Positions 51,724 to 63,949 of a stretch of DNA of 64,000 nucleotides are shown one piece after another. How positions within the stretch are numbered: the stretch's first letter is position 1; each line of letters starts with the position of its first letter. The DNA is from Apostichopus japonicus (lineage: Eukaryota; Echinodermata; Holothuroidea; Aspidochirotida; Stichopodidae): positions 7,409,001-7,473,000 of the forward strand of contig NC_092577.1 of NCBI RefSeq assembly GCF_037975245.1, read 5' to 3'. The notes under the pieces are model-generated. The model searched no databases. It was not told the DNA's origin and saw nothing but the letters and a program-made list of their open reading frames with translations. The translations under genes were made by a program, and so were the position numbers.

Positions 51724-54379
51724 TTAATTGCTTACCTATCACATCATATTTCAATGATTGATAGCTCAACTATCACATAATATTTAATTGATCGATAGCT
51801 TATCTATCACATCATATTAAAAAGATCTATAGTTAACCTATCACATAATATTAAAATGATCGAAAGCTTACCTATCACATAATTATAAAATGATCGATAA
51901 CTAACCTATTATATAATATGACAATGATCGATAGCTTACCTATCACATCATATTAAGATGGTCGATAGCTTACCCATAATATAATATTAAAATGATCGAT
52001 AGCTCACTAATCACATCATATTAAAAAGATCGATAGCTTACCTATCACATAATATTAAAATGATCGATATCTTACCTATCACATAACATTAAAATGATCG
52101 ATAGCTTACCTATCATATAATATAAAAATGATCGATAGCTTAACTATCACATAATATTAAAATGATCTACAGCTTACCTACCACATATTATTAAGATGAT
52201 CGATAGCTTACCTATCACATAATATTAAATTGATCGATAGCTTACCTATCATATAATATTAAAATGATCGATAGCTTACCTATTATATAATATTAAAATG
52301 ATCGATAGCTTACCTATTATATAATATTAAAATCATCTATAGCTTGCCTATCACATCATATTAAAATGATCTATAGCTTACCTATCTTATCATATTAAAA
52401 TGATCTATAGCTTACCTACCACATAATATTAAGATGATCTATAGCTTACCTATCACATAATATTAAAATGATCTATAGCTTACCTACCACATAATATTAA
52501 GATGATCGATAGCTTACCTATCACATAATATTAAAATAATCGAAAGCTTACCTATCCTATAATATTAAAATGATCGATAGCTTACCTATCACATAATATT
52601 AAGATGATCTATAGCTTACCTATCACATCATATTAAAATGATCGATAGCTTACCTATCACATCATATTAAAATGATCGATAGCTTACCTATCACATCATA
52701 TTAAGATGATCGATAGCTTACCTATCACATAATATGACAATGATCGATAGCTTACCTATCACATCATATTACAATGATCGATAGGCTTACTTATCACATA
52801 ATATTAAAATGATCGAAAGCTTACCTATTATATAATATTAAAATGATCGATAGCTTACCTATCACATAATATTAAGATGATCGATAGCTTACCTATCACA
52901 TCATATTAAAATGATCGATAGCTTACCTATCACATCATATTAAGATGATTGATAGCTTACCTATCACATAATATGACAATGATCGATAGCTTACCTATCA
53001 CATCATATTAAGATGATCGATAGCTTACCTATCACATCATATTAAGATGATTGATAGCTTACCTATCACATAATATGACAATGATCGATAGCTTACCTAT
53101 CACATCATATTAAGATGATCGATAGCTTACCTATCACATCATATTAAGATGATTGATAGCTTACCTATCACATAATATGACAATGATCGATAGCTTACCT
53201 ATCACATCATATTACAATGATCGATAGCTTACCTATCACATAATATCAAAATGATCGATAGCTTGCCTATCACATAATATTAAAATGATCGAGGGCTTAC
53301 TTATCACATCATATTAAGATGATCGATAGCTTACCTATCATATAATATTAAAAAGAGCTATAGCTCACTAATCATATAATATGACAATGATCGATAGCTT
53401 ACCTATCACATAATATGACAATAATCGATAGCTTACCTATCACATCATATTACAATGATCGATAGGCTTACTTATCACATAACATTAAAATAATCGAAAG
53501 CTTACCTATCCTATAAAATTAAAATGATCGATAGCTTACCTATCATATAATATTAAGATGATCGATAGCTTACCTATCACATCATATTAAAATGATCGAT
53601 AGCTTACCTATCACATCATATTAAGATGATTGATAGCTTACCTATCACATAATATGACAATGATCGATAGCTTACCTATCACATCATATTAAGATGATCG
53701 ATAGCTTACCTATCATATAATATTAAAAAGAGCTATAGCTCACTAATCATATAATATGACAATGATCGATAGCTTACCTATCACATAATATGACAATAAT
53801 CGATAGCTTACCTATCACATCATATTACAATGATCGATAGGCTTACTTATCACATAATATTAAAATAATCGAAAGCTTACCTATCCTATAAAATTAAAAT
53901 GATCGATAGCTTACCTATCATATAATATTAAAATGATCGATAGCTTACCTATCACATCATATTACAATGATCGATAGCTTACCTATCACATCATATTAAG
54001 ATGATCGATAGCTTAACTATCACATTATATTAAAATGATCGACAGCTGACTTATTACATTATATTACAATGATCGATACCTTGCCTATCATATAATAATA
54101 AAATGATCGATAGCTTACCTATCAAATAATATTAAAATGTTCGATAGCTTACCTATCACATCATATTAAGATGATCGATAGCTTACCTATCACATAATAT
54201 TAAAATGATCGACAGCTTACTTATCACATAATATTAAAATAATCGAAAGCTTACCTATCATGTAATATTACAATGATCGATAGCTTTCCTATCACATAAT
54301 ATTAAAATAATCGATAGCTTACCTATCATGTAATATTAAAATAATCGATAGCTTTCCTATCATGTAATATTAAATGATC
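51724..54379. repeat. 34-bp satellite, about 78 copies
   Basis: The unit reads GATCGATAGCTTACCTATCA followed by CATAATATTAAAAT. GATAG...CTATC inside each unit can pair around CTTAC. Higher-order structure is clear. A three-unit block (102 bp) marked by GATTGATAG recurs at 52947, 53049 and 53151. An eleven-unit block marked by GAGCTATAGCTC recurs at 53355 and 53730 (375 bp, which is 11 x 34 plus the 1-bp insertion in GATAGGCTTAC). On the minus strand nearly every unit contains TAG|GTAAGC, a near-consensus 5' splice site. Confidence 0.95.
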
Positions 54380-55427
54380 ATTGTGGTTGATTCTCCTCTA
54401 GTCTCGCAAACAAATAGAAACTTTAAGTTATGCAGTAAAATAAAAACTTGAAAGAAATAATACAAATGAAAAATGAAACACAGAGAATATACCATTGTAT
54501 TTAATGTTTACTTAAAAATGTACAAAACATGATAGGCGTTATTATATTAAATCTTGTTAAATTATGTAAGCTCATGTGATGGTTTCTTGTCCTGACAGCG
54601 TAGGCTTTATTTAGGACTATAATAACGGAAGGGCATCAGAAGACAAGGGTGGGGGGGGGGGTATGACCACCTCTACTGTTATATTGCTTGGTTTTGAATA
54701 ATGCAACATTATGGTATCTAGCCAACGATTGTCTCGGAGACGATATTTAACAAATTTAACAATAATATAGTCTCAACCAACTCGAATTATTACGTACCGA
54801 TTACGTCATATATTTCTTTAACATTCTTGTCAAAATGTGTAATGAAAAAGGGAAAAATGGATAAAGAGAAGTATAATGAAAAAAAAAACGTTTTTTCTTG
54901 TTACAAATAGTTACACAGTTTATATTGAATCATGACATCATAGCCTGCTATAAGCCAATATACATTTCTGAAACATCGCGAGTGAAAGCATCCCTGTCAG
55001 AACTGTTTACTGTTAAATGAAATTTGAGTCAACAGATTATTGAAAATAAAATTAAAATAATCTGTTGGTAGAAAGAACAATACAAGGAACAGACAATTTG
55101 CTATTGTTGGTGATTATTTCACATTCATATATATGTATAGAGTGAAGACACATGAACTATAATAAGTATATAATCACATGTAAAACATGATATAACGTGA
55201 TTGTTTGTTGGACGTTGAACCGTTATACGGATACGTTTAGTGATGAACCATAACTAAGGTAGTGATGCACACTATATATATATGTCATTGTCACTGCCCT
55301 TGGCAGTTCCAATGTGTTGTAATCCACTCTGTTTTCAATAACAAGGGTTAGGTTTCAATAACGTTTTCGTTTGAAGCCAATTAGCAAATATTAATGTTAC
55401 TCACAAACTAAGGCCATCAACCCGACC

Positions 55428-55458
<31 letters not shown>

Positions 55459-55867
55459 ATATAACCTACATCCATTGAAACACTACGGACATCTAACCAA
55501 TTTGCCCCATATTCAGTACACTTGATGTGGTGATAATTTCATTCAAAATCTGTTGACACTTTTTGGAAAGCTCTTTTCAGGAATTGAATAATGTTGAAGT
55601 GAAAAAGAACACGTGACACAAAAGAAATGTCGTGTAAGTGACAGTTAAAGCATTGTTGATGTTTTAAGTATGTGTTCACATTATTTTAACTTTCTACTAA
55701 ATTGGGAACAAAAACTAGACATGTATAGGTATAAAAGTAATATATTTCGTGAATTAAAGTAACGTATGTTTGTTTAAACTGTGTGCGTGTGTGTCTGTGT
55801 ATGCTTTGCACACTGTCTGAGTAAATGTCATTATTATAAGTAACATACCATCCACTCATAATCAATC

Positions 55868-56072
55868 TCATTCTGCAATGTACTTTCTATTATCGGTCAG
55901 GTACATCACCAAAATCCCATCCATCAGTACATATAGTCCTACTGCAGGAATAAGTGAATTGATGACGAAACAATCGTGCCGTGGATTATATGCAAATGTG
56001 ACGTAGTGAAATTCAAATTGGAGGGTCTTGTTGACATTTTGAAGTGTTAATAGTATTAGACAACCTTCCAAA
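55868..56072 (-). CDS. possible terminal exon with hydrophobic segment
   Basis: After an acceptor-like TATATTTAG, the minus strand is open for 67 codons to a TGA. It includes the hydrophobic stretch SLIPAVGLYVLMDGILVMYL, then polar TDNRKYIAE. It might be the last exon of a membrane protein. No family is recognised and chance cannot be excluded. Confidence 0.2.
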
Positions 56073-58833
56073 CTAAATATAAAAGTTAAAGTGTTTGTTA
56101 CTTCGTCCTTTCAAACTTTATACTAAAGTGATTTGATGACGTCATATTGATGTGGCGACTGCCAGGCGATGCTCAAATTTTCCTATATCATTCCGTAAAG
56201 AGCTGCAATAGAGATAAATGTCACGTGATGTAGGTTAAATCGATATCATTACAAATTCATCTTCAAACTCGCTAACAAAGGCATTTAATCGGAGTAAACA
56301 CTCCGGTACATTATATTAAATATACAAAACTGTAAGTAACAAACACATATATGCTCTTTGTAACGTTGACTGATACTTAGGGACAAAGACTAATTGTTCA
56401 ATTAGTACATAAATATTAGCATATTTTATGCAGAACGATTGAGTATTGTAGAACTAATGCACTAAGGAGAATGCGGCTTGGAAGCAGTGCGCCACCAAAT
56501 CAGTACAACAGCAAAGAAACAGGGAAATATCAAAGAATAATGGAATCAGTTGCATGCAATACTTCGCGTCCATAATAGATAGTACACCCTCTGACCCCTG
56601 ACCCCATCACCCCACCCCCTGACCCCTATCGATTCAAGAGTGTCTGACATTATTACCTCTGTTTCATACATACTGTAGCCACGTCTAATGATGTAGCAGA
56701 TACCAATCACTACAACACAATACCAACATAGTATGATGCCATATAAGGTTTTAATTTCTATCGTAATATCTAATAATTATAATATTAACTAATAGCCTTA
56801 TTCTATCACCTAATTGTATAATGAATTGTGACTTTAAATAACGTGGATGCAGAAATGACTTTGCAAATGACGTCTGTAATGTGTTTAACAAAAAAACCTC
56901 TATCTTTACAACAGACCATGGAATTCGTTATCTGTTTTAAATGTACCGTTAATACACTACAATTTCTTTATTACTCTTTCCTTGATCCTCAGCTGAACAT
57001 TTCAAGGATAAAGGTCCCTGAATAATGCATCGAATCACCTAGCCCAGACTCAACTCTCTTCTTATTCACAGATTGAAATGATGTTTCACGTCCCTAGAAG
57101 TCGCGTCATCGTATTGAAATCAGATAATTTTCCTCATTAGTGTTTCTTATAATTACAACTTTTGTTTACATTTGCATTAAATGGAGAGAACTAATGCGTG
57201 ATTTGTATCCATAACAGTGGTTGGAATACAAGACCAACAAGCACTAGATCCCAATATAACTGTTTCAGCGATATTACGAATGGTCGCTGATAAGCAATAC
57301 ATCTACTAGAAAGGAAGGTTATATATTCGCCAAAATTTGTCAACTTTGTTATTGCTTATATCGACATAATAGACAAAATGCGGAAGGTACATAGCATCTA
57401 AAATTGAATGATGTTAACTTACCGTTCCTGCTGCTTCTACGTCATTCAATCAAATCCCAGTCTTTCACGTACTCTATTGAATGAACCCTAAACAAGAGTA
57501 AAAATAACACACAAAATGATGGCACTGTAGGAACAACCAACCACACAGAAAAGGCCCAAAGTAGTTATTAACACAACCTTACTTTTATACCTAAGTATAG
57601 CATAACTTTCTATGGTTCATTCTTTCTCTAATCTTTAGCCCTTCAGACTCAGGCTATTAGCTCTTTAGGTGGAACGAGACACTCAGGACGACTTTAGACA
57701 CAAGTATAATGTTAATATGCTGTAGAGTGATAGGAAACACTGTTAGCAGTTCAGTGAATAATTCTTTTACACAGTTAATGTTTAAGAAGTGACACTATAT
57801 ACATATGTGGCTCATTAATGATAGTGGCTGGACTACTAATTCTACCACACAGACCCTTAACTTTAGATCAGTTCCTCAGATGCAATGCAAACATCAATGG
57901 GAAACCTACGGGCTTAATGACATTAAATGACAACTTTACAATTCATTATAGATTGGAAAATGACAGATGTCATCAAAGGGTGCTCTGTTGTCTATATAAA
58001 ATTAACAGAACATGTTTGGAAACATAAATTATAATTTTATAAAACAATGGATCAATATATAAAATTAGACCTGCACTGAGGAGCATACATCATCACCAAT
58101 GTAACTTTAAAGGAGCGTTCAATAGATGTAGCACTTTTTAAAGGTGAATATCTTCAAAACAGAACAGTTATTGGAACGTTACCAGCTCAGATTTGTCAAT
58201 TTATATTTAACTAAAACGTATCAAGACTTAAGTCCTCTCTAAAGAAAATATTTTATAGTTTATACCATTATATTATAAGTTATATAAAAAATAACAAGAA
58301 ATTGATGTTATTCGACCCCTTGTTCACCCCCCCCCCTGACCCCTCATCATCTACCATGACTTCAACATTCATATTAGGAGTGCTCAAAGCATCACTGTAA
58401 CCTTCTTTCTCTTGCTAAGTTTGGAAATTTCTTACATAGAAATTGATCAACCTGAGGCACTGTCATTATATATTCAGGAAATAAAAGTTAGTTAAATTAA
58501 GGAAATAAACATTTTCTCGGCTCTAAAGATTTTCGTCACCCGGACAGTTTTAGTTAGCGTTAGTCACACACATATATCAAATTAATATTTCAAAACTGTC
58601 GAATCTTGCTCCATTACTCGAAGGAATGAATACTTGACTATTACAAAGTAAAAGCGCATTCACAGATTTTGCATAACATGATGCAAAGAAGTGTTCAAAG
58701 TCTACAAAAAAATGATAGTTTCAACAATATTGTCAAAGTCATGGAAATTTATAACTACGTATTCTAGATGAAACACTTTAAATCACGTGACATCAACCCA
58801 TATGCGATCAAAAATTATATCTGTATTCCCTAC

Positions 58834-58866
58834 CTTTAGACCTACATTGCCATCGTCGTCACAACT
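58834..58866 (-). CDS. possible 33-bp micro-exon
   Basis: The minus strand has an acceptor (TTCTATTCGTTTCAG), 33 open bases encoding SCDDDGNVGLK, then the donor AAG|GTAGGG. The balanced composition stands out from its surroundings. Host gene unknown. Confidence 0.25.
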
Positions 58867-58970
58867 CTGAAACGAATAGAATTATATGTAACTGTTAGTT
58901 GATGAAAAGATATTTAATAAAGAATTACGCAACGTTAAATTTGACACCAAATTAAATTTAAAGTATATTT

Positions 58971-59891
58971 GACATACGGTCAATGCATGAGAAATCCATA
59001 CATAGGCCTACACGTAAAACATGTATTATTCAGTTTACGGACAATGTATGAAATATCCGTACATACACGTAAAGCATGTAATATTCAGTTTACAGTCAAT
59101 GCATGAGATATCCATACATACACGTAACACATGCAGTATTCAATGAACAGTCAATGCATGAGATATCCATACATACACGTTAAATAAACATGTAATATTT
59201 AATGAACAGTCAATGCATGAGAAATCCATACATACACATAAAACATGCAGTATTTAGATTACAGACAATGCATGAAATATCCATACATACACATAAAACA
59301 TGTAGTATTCAGTGTACGGTCAATGCATGATATATCCATTCATACAAGTTAAGCATGTAGTCATTGTTCAGTCAATGCATGAGATATCCATATACACATA
59401 AAACATGCAGTATTCAATGAACAGTCAATGCATGAGATATCCATACATACACATAAAACATGCAGTATTCAGTGTAGAGTCAATGCATGAGATATCCATA
59501 CATACACGTACAACATGCAGTATTCAATGAACAGTCAATGCATGAGATATCCATACATACACGTTAAATAAACATGTAATATTTAATGAACAGTCAATGC
59601 ATGAGATATCCATACATACACGTAAAACATGCATGTATTCAATGAACAGTCAATGCATGAGATATCCATACATACACGTAAAACATGCAGTATTCAATGA
59701 ACAGTCAATGCATGAGATATCCATACGTACACATGAAACATGCAGTATTCAGATTACAGTCAATGCATGAGATATCCATACATACACGTTAAATTAACAT
59801 GTAGTATTCAGTGTACAGTCAATGCATGAGAAATCCATACATACACGTAAAACATGCAGTATTCAGTGTAGAGTCAATGCATGAGTTATCC
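58971..59891. repeat. ~56-bp minisatellite, about 17 copies
   Basis: Units share CAGTCAATGCATGAGATATC followed by CATACATACACGTAAAACAT and an AGTATTCA-type linker. Unit length varies from about 51 to 61 bp through small indels. A C-rich run (59901) follows. Confidence 0.9.
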
Positions 59892-60234
59892 CCTCAATAC
59901 CCCCCCCCCTCCCCTCCCCAACTTCTCTTCATCGACATAGATGACACACCAATATTAATGTTCTTTTTGCGCTCATGTCATTAGTTTAGGAATAGCTTAG
60001 GAATAATAAGTGTGAGATATTTAGTGCAAAACACATTAATCCAGCTTCATAGCTTAATATATAACATATATATATAAATAAATGTACTTCGGTACTTTGT
60101 GCAATCATGTTACCGTCAACATAAGAAAATCCAGGGGGGGGGGGGGCAAAGACACAGTTGTACAAAATAATTATTAACCGGTTTATAATCACCCGATTTA
60201 CCGTCATTAATTAAACTGTTTTTGTCAGTTGTCT

Positions 60235-60790
60235 GGGACTAAGGCGGGGGGTGGTCTGGAGGAGCAAAGAGAGGGGCAGCATTGTTCTGAAAGGAGTCTC
60301 AATAAGTACAAGCTCAACCATTTCTTGGTCTTGGGTGGGTCCTAGGAGAGGTGCAGCATTGTAAATGGGTTCTAAAAGAAGTCTAAATAAGTACAAGCTC
60401 AACCATTACTTAGATTAAGGTGGGGAGACTTTTCTCTTGTTTTTGTGGGTTGGCTTCGGTGGATGGGTAAAGGAGTGCGGCGAAGCCCCCGTAAGCTGCA
60501 GCATTTCAGATAGTTAATTACCTCAGCTGGTAGTGCTGGGGCACATAAATGCCAGAGAGTAATTTTAAGCCGCACCGTTTCTTGGACTTCTTGTTCTCTC
60601 GTAGCAAGTTTAAAGCACTAAAAATACATTTTAGAGAAGGCATATATGTCTCCGATATGTATTCTAAGCCCTGGTGGGGGGGGGGGGAGGCTGGGACTTC
60701 AGCTGTGACAATTTTCCTATACTCAGTTCTTTAAAGCAGAAAAGCGCACCGGAATATAATTAAGCCCGTACGGTGGTCCAGGGGCCAAGC
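60235..60790. repeat. degenerate tandem repeat, period near 86 bp
   Basis: AATAAGTACAAGCTCAACCA occurs at about 60301 and 60387, and GCAGCATT phrases recur at 60277, 60354 and 60499. Similar wording (CCTGTAGCATTGGG) resumes after 61444, so the MITE at 60791 landed inside this old array. Confidence 0.55.
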
Positions 60791-61444
60791 CTGTGGAAGA
60801 TCGTCCATATAGTCAGGGGCGAATGCCCCCCCCCCCCCCATGAAGGACTCAAATGGACTGCTGGCGCCCTTTTAAGCTTTTACCACTTTTTACTTATTCG
60901 CGATTATTGACTTTTTTATTGCACTCTCATCTACCTATTGACATTTGTCACATTTTGTTTGAGTAATTTTCTGACAAAATGCTCTAACTGCGGTCTTTAT
61001 TTTATCGGCACTTTCCTTGTACAAAGCTATTTTCAGAAACTGTACGCAGTGGCTGAAATAGTAACCAAGACCAAACTTTAAGTCGACATGCAGGTGTGTT
61101 GATTAGTGCAGGTTACAACAGGCACAACAGGCATTGTAGATCAGGGCTAGGAAAACATGAGCACTCACAAAGATACCACAGGGATTGTGATTAAGCGCAT
61201 GTACTTGCAATACCCATATATACTTCCGAGTTGTCACAAATGGCGATGACACATATATATTCTTCGATTATCTGCAAATTAGCAAGGACCGGAAAGGGTC
61301 ATTTCCGGCGATCTAGGGCGTATCTTTTCTCCCAAAAAAATTCGGTACGCTCCGCGCCAACCTGTGGTGGCGCTCAGTGTCAAAAGCGCCGCTACAGACA
61401 ATCCTTGCCCCCCCCCCCCCGACCAATACCTAGCTCCGCCACTG
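60791..61444. mobile_element. hAT-like MITE, family B copy 2
   Basis: This 654-bp relative of 29280-29679 lies in the opposite orientation. Exact 8-bp target duplication GGCCAAGC lies at 60783-60790 and 61445-61452. The right end is the complement of CAGTGGCGGAGCTAGG; the left end, CTGTGGAAGATCG, is its diverged partner. The core motif is at 61345-61374. Confidence 0.85.
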
Positions 61445-61616
61445 GGCCAAGCCCCGGAGCCTGTAGCATTGGGAGAGAATTCTTACTCTTTTTTTTGCTA
61501 CTTTGGTTTTCAAGGACGACAAGTCTCAAAGTTGCATCATTTCAACACAATATAACATGAGCGGACCTACCGTTCCAAGTAATCCTCTAGAGCTTTAGGG
61601 ACTATATAGATCAGAA

Positions 61617-61693
61617 GATATATAAATGAAAATCGTAATGAGTTGGAAAATCAAGAACAGTGAAAAAACTTCCAGCCTCCACCGGGATATATG
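61617..61693 (-). mobile_element. truncated tRNA-SINE-like fragment
   Basis: It matches the 3' half of the units at 62204 and 62572 (AATGAAAATCGTAATGAGTT through CCTCCACCGGGAT). It is cut where the MITE at 61694 begins. Confidence 0.6.
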
Positions 61694-62133
61694 CAGGGAT
61701 GTGCCCAGGTTTTCCTGAGTGCCAGGAATACTGATTGTCGTCCTGGGGGAAGGGGCGATTGTTGAAGATGCTAAATGCTGACACTTGTGTAGCTTTTAAA
61801 CACTTACACAAGAACTAGATTTTGCTAACAAATTACATTTTAAATTTTTTTAGTGAAATATATTACGTACCTGGTAAAAGTTATTAGTTTGTTTCAAAGA
61901 GATTTTACAAGAGACCGATTGAGAGCCGTTAGTAATGTTTCGTAACTGATGCATTATTAGTCTGTATAATTTTGGCACAGGCTTCGCCCAATTTATGTTG
62001 AATATATTGTTGGTAATGTCGAGATTTTAGATTAAAAAAATGCAGGCGGGATTCACGATTTTTAAGACAGTGCTGGGCGGAATTTTTTAGTGCTGGGCGG
62101 GGCCGCCTACTTCCGCCCGGCGTGGGCATATCC

Positions 62134-62136
<3 letters not shown>
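61694..62136. mobile_element. MITE with CAGGGAT(G/A)TGCCCA ends
   Basis: This 443-bp element begins CAGGGATGTGCCCA (61694) and ends with the complement of CAGGGATATGCCCA (62136), one mismatch in 14. Flanks GATATATG and TATATATA match at 6 of 8, and the right flank runs into a TA microsatellite. The family is separate from A and B. Confidence 0.65.

Positions 62137-62202
<66 letters not shown>
62137..62202. repeat. TA microsatellite
   Basis: An uninterrupted TA dinucleotide run that separates the MITE from the first full SINE-like unit. Confidence 0.95.
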
Positions 62203-62203
<1 letters not shown>

Positions 62204-62206
<3 letters not shown>

Positions 62207-62571
62207 AAAACGTAATGAAGAGGAAAATCTAGAACAACGAAAAAACTTCCAGCCTCCACCGGGATTCGAAAAGCCTCCCGGTTTGTACGCGGACACCCTA
62301 ACCACTAGGCTATGGACGCTGATTGTATGTCCAGAGGTTCGAAACCGGCAAGGAAGTTCGTTATTCCACTTTAGGTATTTGTCACCTGTATCGAACAATA
62401 CTAGTTCTGTTTTTGGTGACATATTTTGCCTTACTCTAGATATCAAACATGATGCTAACCAACTCGAAATCATTTGTGATTCCTAAAGCCGGATCTCGAA
62501 AGAGATACTTCGAACAGACTTTATGTTTATGCAATGGAGGTAAACGACAAAGGCAAATGATTATATATAAA
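62204..62571 (-). mobile_element. tRNA-derived SINE-like unit 1
   Basis: On the minus strand the unit contains a Pol III-type A box (TAGCCTAGTGGTTAGG). Its tRNA-like region at 62252-62319 has lost 4 bp relative to unit 2 in the anticodon/T-arm part, which weakens the B box (TTTTCGAATCC). The unit repeats head to tail as 62572-62939 with a 368-bp period. Confidence 0.7.
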
Positions 62572-62939
62572 TGAAAATCGTAATGAGTTGGAAAATCAAG
62601 AACAGTGAAAAAACTTTCAGCCTCCACCGGGATTCGAACCACGGGCCTTCCGCTCTGTACGCGGACACCCTAACCACTAGGTTATGGACGCTGATTGTAT
62701 GTCCAGAGGTTCGAAACCGGTAAGGAAGGTCGTAATTCCACTTTAGGCATTTGTCACCTGTATCGAACAATACTAGTTCTGTATTTGGTGACATATTTTG
62801 CCTTACTCTAGAGATCAAACATGATGCTAACCAACTCGAAATCATTTGTGATTCCTAAAGCCGGATCTCGAAAGAGATACTTTGAACATACTTTATGTTA
62901 ATGCAATGGAGGTAAACGACAAAGGCAAATAAATATATA
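62572..62939 (-). mobile_element. tRNA-derived SINE-like unit 2
   Basis: It holds the best tRNA-like region (62620-62691, minus). The acceptor arms GCGTCCA/TGGAGGC pair at 6 of 7. The A box is present and the B box GGTTCGAATCC is perfect. The anticodon stem TCCGC/GCGGA encloses the loop GTACAGA (anticodon position ACA). T-stem mismatches and SINE-like tails argue against a functional tRNA gene. A third, partial unit start lies at 62940-62966. Confidence 0.7.
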
Positions 62940-62969
62940 TAAATGAAAATCGTAATGAGTTGGAATCAA

Positions 62970-62974
62970 TATAT

Positions 62975-63069
<95 letters not shown>

Positions 63070-63150
63070 TATATACATATACACATATATATATATACAT
63101 ACACATATATATATATTTATATATATATATATATTTATATATATATTATA
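62970..63150. repeat. interrupted TA microsatellite
   Basis: Mostly TA with scattered TAC, TTTA and CA interruptions. Tyr/Ile-repeat frames on both strands here are not genes. Confidence 0.95.
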
Positions 63151-63730
63151 TGATACTATTTTTGTATATATTTGACATGTTCCTTGACGTAATGACATAT
63201 TGTATTTTGTTTCGACGTGTCCATATGAAATTGTAACATGTTGATATCAAATTGGACATTGACACGTTTGGCTCTCCGTCACATTGACTCACTTGTAGTT
63301 GTTGAGATAATGTGTTTACAAGCTAGCAGACACATCCACAAACACACACGCACACCTGCCCTCCCCCAACCCACGCACACGCAAGCCAACCTGATAACAT
63401 TGGTGCTGTGCTACTACCAAGGAACCAATCAAATCATCCAGACATTAATTTTCTTTACCTTGCTGCAATTTAATTCAAGTAGAAGCACTTGAAGCATTTT
63501 TGAAGATTCGTTTAAGTAACATGTATTGACCTTTTACTTTCTTGTATTTAAATTCATATTGATGTATATGTTTTTATATTTCTTAGTCTTTGGTTCTTTT
63601 GTTTATGAATATTTAAAATGTTGTAATGGTGATAATTCAAAGGAATAATATATGCGCCGGATTTTTTTAATGAATTCGAGTAAGATATTTTTTTACGGAA
63701 GCTATAAGTGAACATATTATTTGTTTAACG
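63151..63730. other. no gene recognised
   Basis: Non-coding AT-rich sequence with a CA-rich patch (about 63335-63390). Confidence 0.5.
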
Positions 63731-63742
63731 GTGTAGCAATAT

Positions 63743-63949
63743 ACTTTTTAAGAAAAAGTCACCCAGGAAAGAACCTGGGGACGAAAACCAAACTACCAAA
63801 CGACTGATCCGCTCTCAGCCCCAGTCCCCTTGCATCGGGACTGTGACTGTGTGATCATCGTCAGGTGTGCATCACCATTCCCCTCGAAAGGGAACAGATA
63901 CTACACATGATCTTAGCCAAAAGGCCGAGAAGCGACATATATACCTTAT
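63743..63949 (-). ncRNA. U2 snRNA-headed chimeric sequence (retroposon or U2 pseudogene)
   Basis: Read on the minus strand, 63936 down to 63892 matches the first 45 nt of metazoan U2 snRNA with two changes. It includes stem I (TCTCGGCCTTTTGGC) and the branch-point-pairing GTGTAGTATCTG. After that, U2 identity stops: there is no stem IIb continuation, no Sm site (AUUUUUGG) and no 3' stems. Instead three short hairpins follow (CCC-loop-GGG types near 63875-63892, 63823-63842 and 63761-63780). A perfect 12-bp direct repeat, GTGTAGCAATAT, flanks the unit (63731-63742 and 63950-63961), as expected of a target-site duplication. Thirteen bases separate the right repeat from the U2-like start. It is not a functional U2 gene. 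Confidence 0.7.

Larger units (their letters stand above)
54380..58970. other. little recognisable sequence
   Basis: AT-rich non-coding DNA with C runs near 55427 (followed by a CT microsatellite, 55438-55458) and 58328. Two weak minus-strand exon candidates are listed separately. An intron-bounded but non-coding island (57423-57487) is also present. Confidence 0.4.

Noticed and set aside
51724-54379. Possible CRISPR-like array (regular 34-bp spacing)
   Set aside because: Units abut without unique spacers, and the DNA is eukaryotic; it is a satellite.
57423-57487. 65-bp minus-strand exon with good acceptor and GTAAGT donor
   Set aside because: All three frames contain stops, so it is not an internal coding exon; at most it could be untranslated.
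62620-62691. Functional tRNA gene
   Set aside because: The cloverleaf has T-stem mismatches and lies inside a 368-bp tandem SINE-like unit with a diverged sister copy.
62898-63236. Tyr/Ile-rich open frames on both strands
   Set aside because: Direct translation of a TA microsatellite.
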